From Angelakisella sp. (GTDB lineage Bacteria; Bacillota; Clostridia; Oscillospirales; Ruminococcaceae): a DNA stretch of 9,933 nucleotides. This document shows positions 6,556-9,933 of the stretch, piece by piece. The stretch spans positions 1 through 9,933 of the forward strand of contig JAAWEO010000060.1 in NCBI GenBank assembly GCA_022794295.1. Reading direction: 5' to 3'. Position numbers and translations under genes: made by a program. The first letter of the stretch is position 1. Each line of letters opens with the position of its first letter. Under the pieces are notes generated by a model, which saw nothing but the letters and a program-made list of their open reading frames with translations, was not told where the DNA came from and did not search any database.

Positions 6556-6596
6556 AATCGAAGGCCCCCGGAGCGTTGCTCCGGGGGCTTTCGATT
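6556..6596. terminator. 19-bp stem-loop, probable bidirectional terminator
   Basis: Arms 6556-6574 and 6578-6596 pair along 19 positions with one G-T wobble (6563/6589) and a GTT loop. The GC-rich core is GCCCCCGGAGC against its complement, flanked by AATCGAA/TTCGATT. It sits between the convergent ends of the CDF gene (6513, plus) and spoVM (6612, minus). The U-run after the core is short and interrupted (CTTTCGATT), so efficiency is uncertain, but position and strength fit a shared terminator. Confidence 0.85.
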
Positions 6597-6611
6597 CGGG
6601 CAGGCTCCTGT

Positions 6612-6701
6612 CTAATTAACAGGCTCCTCCTTGCGGATCTTGAACAGGAACCGCAGGATCCCGGCCAAGAACCGCGGGCTTTTCACCACAACCACCTTCA
6701 T
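6612..6701 (-). CDS. spoVM: Stage V sporulation protein M (29 aa)
   Basis: This 29-residue gene begins MKVVVVKSPRFLAGILRF and ends KIRKEEPVN. It aligns end to end with Bacillus subtilis SpoVM (26 residues, MKFYTIKLPKFLGGIVRAM...): Met-Lys start, Lys7, Pro9, a basic residue at 10, Phe11-Leu12, Gly14-Ile15, Arg17, and a Lys/Arg-rich tail. SpoVM is an amphipathic helix that recognises the curved forespore membrane and anchors the SpoIVA coat base, so it acts in the mother cell during spore formation. The ATG is 6699-6701; an ATG five bases earlier is followed by a stop after two codons and cannot serve. The upstream ribosome binding site is weak (AGGGATGG). It lies 31 bp behind the 56-aa gene, and the terminator at 6556-6596 follows. 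In Bacillus the gene is sigma-E dependent; I found no clean sigma-E promoter here. Confidence 0.9.
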   Translation of the reverse strand: MKVVVVKSPRFLAGILRFLFKIRKEEPVN

Positions 6702-6732
6702 ACCATGTCACCATCCCTGTTTTCCGTTGTGT

Positions 6733-6903
6733 TCAGGGCTCCCAGGCCAGTATCCCCAGCACCACCAGGAACACCGACGCCAGAACCAGAACCAGCTTGA
6801 GGGAGCAGAACAGGGCCAAAAAGATCCCTGCCCCAAACGCTGCGCAGATCACCGACAGCAGCGGCGGCGGTCCACGGCGCTTGGGCCGTTTGCAGCAGCC
6901 CAT
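6733..6903 (-). CDS. 56-aa single-span membrane peptide upstream of spoVM
   Basis: ATG at 6901-6903 is preceded by GGGGGGAG with a 5-base spacer. The product starts with a cysteine-rich, highly basic head (MGCCKRPKRRGPPP) followed by hydrophobic residues from about 15 to 53 (LLSVICAAFGAGIFLALFC, then LVLVLASVFLVVLGILAW) and ends WEP. The stretch is long enough for one or two helices broken around Ser34-Leu35-Lys36. The basic head predicts an N-inside topology. It lies 31 bp before spoVM on the same strand, so the two are probably co-transcribed and it may be a sporulation-time membrane peptide; that role is inference. Between it and the PEBP gene, the minus strand has CATAGTCT near 6926-6933, a loose resemblance to a sigma-E -10 box with no matching -35. 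I do not recognise a named family. Confidence 0.75.
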   Translation of the reverse strand: MGCCKRPKRRGPPPLLSVICAAFGAGIFLALFCSLKLVLVLASVFLVVLGILAWEP

Positions 6904-6944
6904 TTCCACTCCCCCCTTCGTAATACCAGACTATGCGAAACAGG

Positions 6945-6962
6945 AAAAAGGGTGAGTGACCC
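6945..6962 (-). terminator. Weak terminator after the PEBP gene
   Basis: On the minus strand GGGT, a 5-base loop and ACCC (stem 6950-6953 with 6959-6962) are followed directly by five T residues (6945-6949). It lies about 17 bases after the stop of the PEBP gene. The 4-bp stem is short, and an alternative pairing (CCCC 6960-6963 with GGGG 6970-6973) overlaps it, so the call is tentative. Confidence 0.4.
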
Positions 6963-6978
6963 CAATGACGGGGAAGTT

Positions 6979-7458
6979 TTACTCCCTGTCCGGCGGCTTG
7001 GGGAACCATCCCGCCAGGATGGCCTTTTCCAGAATATGTCCCTTCGCCGCCTGTAGGAGCCGCTTTCTTCCGGTGTTCCCGGGGAGCTCCAGGCGGCAGT
7101 CCAGGGCAAGCAGGGTGAAGCGGTAAAGGTGCCGCCGCCATTTGGGGGGCTTGGGGCCGGCGTAGCGGTGGCGGCCATATGCCAGGCCCTGGATGGCGGT
7201 CTCCCCCAGAACGGCGGTTTCCCGGCCCGGGGAAATCCCCTCCGGCAGGGCGTCCGTCACCGGCAGATTCCAGATGACCCAGTGGGGAAAATCCCGGAAC
7301 AGGGGATGGCTGGTGTCCTCCAGCAGCAGGGCCAGGGAGACAGTGCCCTTTGGAATGCCGCTGATAGCAAAGGCGGGGGAGCGGTCCTCCCCCCGGCCGG
7401 AGTGCCGCCCGGGGATGGTTCCCCCGTGGGGAAAGGCAGGGCTGGAAAGAATCAGCAT
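6979..7458 (-). CDS. PEBP family protein (YbhB/YbcL, Raf kinase inhibitor-like)
   Basis: The 159-residue product is a bacterial phosphatidylethanolamine-binding-protein-like protein. It shows the family order: SPAFPHGGTIPGRHS (6-20, the usual opening), SPAFAISGIPKGTVSLALLLED (27-48), the first conserved block ending PHWVIWNLP (58-66), LPEGISPG (71-78), the second block YAGPKPPKWRRHLYRFTLLALD (from 99), and AAKGHILEKAILAGWF (137-152). The anion-pocket residues Asp48, His59 and His110 are in the expected regions. Length is typical of YbhB-type proteins. There is no signal peptide, so it is cytoplasmic; the cellular role of bacterial members is poorly defined. I chose ATG at 7456-7458 because GGAGGA lies 6 bases upstream; a TTG immediately before would leave only 3. 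The ATG shares one base with the TGA stop of the methyltransferase gene, so translation is probably coupled. Confidence 0.92.
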   Translation of the reverse strand: MLILSSPAFPHGGTIPGRHSGRGEDRSPAFAISGIPKGTVSLALLLEDTSHPLFRDFPHWVIWNLPVTDALPEGISPGRETAVLGETAIQGLAYGRHRYAGPKPPKWRRHLYRFTLLALDCRLELPGNTGRKRLLQAAKGHILEKAILAGWFPKPPDRE

Positions 7459-9611
7459 CAAGTCTCCTCCTTTTCAAACACCACGATCAGGTTGCTGTCG
7501 GGGAAGGGGACCGGCTCCCCGGTGTCGCCGGAAAGCTCCACCCGCCCTGCCAGGTGCTCCGGATATCCCGGCTGGAGGTACTGGGTGGAATAGACGAGGC
7601 GCACCCCCGGCAATCCCTCCCCCAGGGCCCGCCAGTCGGCCAGGGTGTAGTAGCCGTACCATTCTTCCACCTCGAAGGGGAGAGCCTCCTTCCCCCAGGT
7701 GATGGTGTACAGCAGCTCCATGGCGGAGTTTTGGGGCATCCGGTACCGGTGCTCCTCCCCCAGCTCCCCGGGGAGCTGGGCCTGGAGGGGAAACCCCCGG
7801 AACTGCCGCAGATAATCCCGGGCCAGCTCCTCCAGCTGCGGATCCAGGAAGCGGAGGCGCACCATGGGATTTTCCGCCGAGGCCACCCCGTCCCGGATGA
7901 TGATCCGGCCCCCCGGACGGAGAAGTCCCACTGCGTTTTCGATGATCCTTGGGATCACCGCCTTGTTGAACCGCCGCCCCTGGTACTCCCCGTAGGAGAA
8001 GATCTCGTGGATGATGGAGCAGAACAGGATGGCGTCAAACTGCCCCGCTTCCTCCGGCCGGAGGGCCAGAAAATCCCGATGGATCACCTGCCAGGGAAGC
8101 CCCTCCGCCTGGACGCGCTGGGAAAGGCGCTGGCAGACCTCGGCGGAAACATCCACCCCCGCCAGGGTGCAGTGGGGGTACTCCCCTGCAACAAGGTCCA
8201 GCAGGACCCCTCCGCCCGGTCCCACGTCCAGCACCCGGTCTCCGTCCCGAAGGAAGGCCAGAAGCCGCCGCTTGTCGTCTGCGGCCCGGTTCATGCTCTC
8301 CAGATACTGGTCCTCGTTCCCCACCCGAGCAAAGATATCCGGCCGGTAGCCCAGCAGATCGAACACCGCCAGAATGGCTCGGTTGTGGGTGATGTCCGCC
8401 TCCACCAGGGTTTGATAAAACCGGTCGATGGCCTCCCCGGTGGGGGTCAGGGCCGTTTCCAGGGCGAGCTCGGCCCCCTCCCCAGATCGGGAAAAGGAGA
8501 AGTCCAGGTGGCTGGTGGGCCGGAATACCCCCGTCTCCCCGGCCCGCTCTGCCATAGCCAGAATGCAGTGGTCGGTGCGCCGTTCCCCGGCAGAGGAATA
8601 GAAATAGAGCCGGTCCTGGAGGCTTTTCAGGGAGAGCATCCGCCCCGGCCGCCAAAGGGACAGAGCGGCCACGGTCCGCTCCCTAAGAGCCCATTCAGAA
8701 GCTGCCGGCATACCTGGAGCTCTTGAACAGGCTCTGACGGGTTCCTCCCGGGGGAGGGAGGCCGCCAGAACATCCAGAAAAGCCCCGCCCCGAACAGGAC
8801 CCATGGCCCGGAGCACCCCGTCGGCATACCAAAGGTCCCGCCCCTGCAGCAGCTCCTCCGCCCTGGAGGAAAGAAGGACCGCTCCCTTGCCGCCGCAAAG
8901 GCGCAGGGCCCGCTCCCCGGGGGAGAGAGGCGGCAGCAAGCCGCCCCGGGCAATGGTCCGGCAAACCTCCCGGTGCTGCTCCGCCAAGGAGGGAGAAACC
9001 CCCGCCAGAACACACCGGGAGACCAGGGCCAGCACACGGCAGAAGCGGGAAAAGGGGAACCCCGCCCCCTGGCAGAGGGCCTCCAGCTGGGACAGCTCCC
9101 CAGGGGCGGTAAAAGGCAGGGTGCCGCTTTCCGGGGAGATCTCCCCCTGGAGATACTGGCCCACCGCCCCGTGCATCCGAATCAGCAGGGAAACGGCGGC
9201 TTCCTCCGGGCCGGGAGGTCCGGCAAGGCTTTGGAAGTACAGCTCCGCCGAGCCGTTGGCGTGGTCCACCAGGGAGATCCCCGCCCTCTGCCAGGCCTCC
9301 CGCTCCCGGGGCATCCCCCCTTTTGCAGCCTCCGCCCAGGAGAGGACCAGGGCCGCAATATCTCGTTCCTCCGGGGTCCAGTCCCCGGGGGCGGCTACAA
9401 GGGCCTCCAGCGTGTGCCGTGTGTATGCCAGGGTCTCCCGCACCTCCGCCTGGTCCAGGCGAGAATACCGGGCCCGGTTATAGTCCTTCTCCCGGGTAGC
9501 CCACAAATACCGGAGCCAAAGAAGCTCTGGCCTGCCCTTCCACAGGGTCATGTTCCCGCCCACTGTCTGGCGGATGGCCTCCAAGGCCAAATAACAACGA
9601 TCTCCCTCCAT
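7458..9611 (-). CDS. 717-aa protein with C-terminal class I SAM methyltransferase
   Basis: The C-terminal part is a Rossmann-fold SAM-dependent methyltransferase. Motif I is VLDVGPGGG (460-468), the acidic end of strand 2 is in GVDVS (Asp487), FDAILFCSIIHEIFSY (525-540) covers strand 4, and LLRPGGRIIIRDGV (563-576) is the post-motif strand. The domain runs to about 715 with an Asn-Ser-Asn-Leu-Ile-Val-Val-Phe-like last strand. Residues 1-440 are largely helical and rich in Leu, Arg and Glu, with several cysteines (180, 191, 200, 217, 239), and match no family I know. HCILAMAERAGETGVFRPTS (from 348) and NEDQYLESMNRAADDKRRLL (from 432) lead into the methyltransferase. There is no signal or membrane segment. 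The ATG at 9609-9611 has a GGGAGAGGGG ribosome binding site just upstream. The stop overlaps the PEBP start by one base. Substrate unknown; small molecule, lipid or protein are all possible. Confidence 0.9.
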   Translation of the reverse strand: MEGDRCYLALEAIRQTVGGNMTLWKGRPELLWLRYLWATREKDYNRARYSRLDQAEVRETLAYTRHTLEALVAAPGDWTPEERDIAALVLSWAEAAKGGMPREREAWQRAGISLVDHANGSAELYFQSLAGPPGPEEAAVSLLIRMHGAVGQYLQGEISPESGTLPFTAPGELSQLEALCQGAGFPFSRFCRVLALVSRCVLAGVSPSLAEQHREVCRTIARGGLLPPLSPGERALRLCGGKGAVLLSSRAEELLQGRDLWYADGVLRAMGPVRGGAFLDVLAASLPREEPVRACSRAPGMPAASEWALRERTVAALSLWRPGRMLSLKSLQDRLYFYSSAGERRTDHCILAMAERAGETGVFRPTSHLDFSFSRSGEGAELALETALTPTGEAIDRFYQTLVEADITHNRAILAVFDLLGYRPDIFARVGNEDQYLESMNRAADDKRRLLAFLRDGDRVLDVGPGGGVLLDLVAGEYPHCTLAGVDVSAEVCQRLSQRVQAEGLPWQVIHRDFLALRPEEAGQFDAILFCSIIHEIFSYGEYQGRRFNKAVIPRIIENAVGLLRPGGRIIIRDGVASAENPMVRLRFLDPQLEELARDYLRQFRGFPLQAQLPGELGEEHRYRMPQNSAMELLYTITWGKEALPFEVEEWYGYYTLADWRALGEGLPGVRLVYSTQYLQPGYPEHLAGRVELSGDTGEPVPFPDSNLIVVFEKEET

Positions 9612-9628
9612 AAACCCCTCTCCCTACA

Positions 9629-9644
9629 GCGGCCTGGAGGCCGC
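9629..9644 (-). promoter_or_regulatory. Hairpin just upstream of the methyltransferase ribosome binding site
   Basis: GCGGCC and GGCCGC form a perfect 6-bp stem with a 4-base loop. On the minus strand it ends a few bases before the purine-rich ribosome binding site at about 9615-9624 and follows the structured segment 9649-9826. Without a U-tract it is not a convincing terminator; it may be part of a leader structure. Confidence 0.5.
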
Positions 9645-9648
9645 ATCC

Positions 9649-9826
9649 AGACCCTACCCGGCGCTGCGCGCCTTAACACCGTGCGAATACTTAGTGGGTG
9701 CCTGGAGTCCTGACAAGTACAGGGCGAAACGATTCCCCTACCCTTAACAGACTGGATGGGGGCGGCTCCTGTCAGCCCAAGTCTCCAGGCAGTCGCTATC
9801 GCCCCGTACACACCCTCGTAGGGTCT
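9649..9826. ncRNA. Candidate structured RNA, about 178 nt, rod-like (6S-like outline)
   Basis: AGACCCTAC (9649-9657) is exactly complementary to GTAGGGTCT (9818-9826), closing a 178-base segment. Inside, TGCCTGGAG (9699-9707) pairs with CTCCAGGCA (9783-9791). CTGACA (9710-9715) then pairs with TGTCAG (9770-9775), and CCCC (9735-9738) can pair with the G-run at 9758-9762, making a nested rod with internal loops. A small perfect hairpin GGCGC-TGC-GCGCC (9660-9672) stands beside the closing stem, and CCTTAACA occurs at 9671-9678 and 9742-9749. A long rod with a large internal bubble and a length near 180 is the outline of 6S RNA, but I cannot confirm that family, and no clear promoter or U-tract terminator fixes the strand. 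On the minus strand it would instead be the leader of the methyltransferase gene. A reading frame crossing it on the minus strand (start 9922) looks incidental. Confidence 0.55.
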
Positions 9827-9836
9827 AAAGTTTAGG

Positions 9837-9910
9837 GCCGCCCTTTTCAAAGGGCGGCAGGTCCAGGGCGGCGCCCTGGTCGCCCGTCGCAACGGGCGAA
9901 ACACCTTATA
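9837..9910. repeat. Cluster of perfect hairpins (right edge)
   Basis: Three perfect inverted repeats follow one another: 9837-9858 (GCCGCCCTTT with its complement), 9863-9879 (CCAGGGC/GCCCTGG, loop GGC) and 9880-9899 (TCGCCCGT/ACGGGCGA, loop CGCA). They are followed by CACCTTATA (9902-9910). Read on the minus strand, TATAAGGTG precedes the hairpins, as ATAAGGTG does at the left-edge array. No gene is evident from 9612 to the window end; this cluster and the structured segment occupy it. Confidence 0.7.
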
Positions 9911-9933
9911 CGGAGTGAGCATTTTTCTTTGCT

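Noticed and set aside
7554..8726. 390-codon open frame on the plus strand
   Set aside because: Antisense to the methyltransferase domain; composition is that of a shadow frame.
9649..9826. Retron-type RNA, because of inverted repeats flanking a long stem
   Set aside because: No reverse transcriptase is present in the window, and the inner structure does not need one as explanation.
9548..9922. 124-codon open frame on the minus strand across the structured segment
   Set aside because: It has Arg/Pro/Cys-rich composition, runs through perfect hairpins and long-range stems, and overlaps the start of the methyltransferase gene out of frame. The RNA structure explains the region better.
9902..9933. 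TATAAG on the minus strand (9910-9905) as a promoter -10 for the methyltransferase
   Set aside because: The bases 17 upstream (AGCAAA) do not resemble a -35 box, and the motif is part of the repeated TAAGGTG head.

Overview
The window is GC-rich DNA with strong Shine-Dalgarno sequences (AGGAGG/GGAGG types), GTG as well as ATG starts, and a spoVM homologue. This points to an endospore-forming low-branching Firmicute, most likely a clostridial gut-type organism of the Oscillospiraceae/Ruminococcaceae kind. The taxonomic placement is inference from gene content and composition; no marker gene is present.

Layout, left to right. (1) 1-216: a dense array of short perfect hairpins with TTC or TGCG loops, joined by CTAAGG-like spacers. 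(2) 217-1014, minus strand: a two-gene cassette of unassigned proteins, the first (169 aa) ending like an NTF2-fold protein, the second (91 aa) translationally coupled behind it. (3) 1015-1418: an AT-richer divergent intergenic region. It holds a nearly symmetric bidirectional sigma-A-type promoter (TTGTAA-17-TATAAT leftward, TTGTAA-17-TATCAT rightward, sharing the same DNA) and a long leader in front of the plus-strand operon. (4) 1419-6513, plus strand: a four-gene operon of an MBOAT O-acyltransferase, its DHHW-family partner, a TRAP-type (DctP-like) solute-binding lipoprotein without visible permease genes, and a cation diffusion facilitator with an Asn-Asp/Asp-Asp metal site suggestive of manganese. 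(5) 6556-6596: a long stem-loop serving as shared terminator between convergent transcription units. (6) 6612-6903, minus strand: two small genes, spoVM (29 aa) and a 56-aa membrane peptide. (7) 6979-9611, minus strand: a PEBP-family protein overlapping by one base with an upstream 717-aa protein whose C-terminal third is a class I SAM methyltransferase and whose first ~440 residues I do not recognise. (8) 9612-9933: a roughly 178-nt, strongly self-complementary segment that looks like a structured RNA (rod with a 9-bp closing stem, 6S-like in size and outline), then another cluster of perfect hairpins.

How the parts may work together. MBOAT plus DHHW is the usual pair for O-acylation of an extracytoplasmic polymer: the membrane enzyme passes acyl groups across the membrane and the anchored DHHW/AlgJ-like protein is thought to act on the outside. 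The lipoprotein and the metal exporter follow with 22-24 bp gaps and their own ribosome binding sites, so they are probably co-transcribed, though no pathway link to acylation is evident. SpoVM links the middle of the window to spore coat assembly.

The least ordinary parts are the two inward-facing hairpin arrays at the window edges that share a TAAGGTG head, the structured-RNA candidate upstream of the methyltransferase, and the mirror-image promoter.
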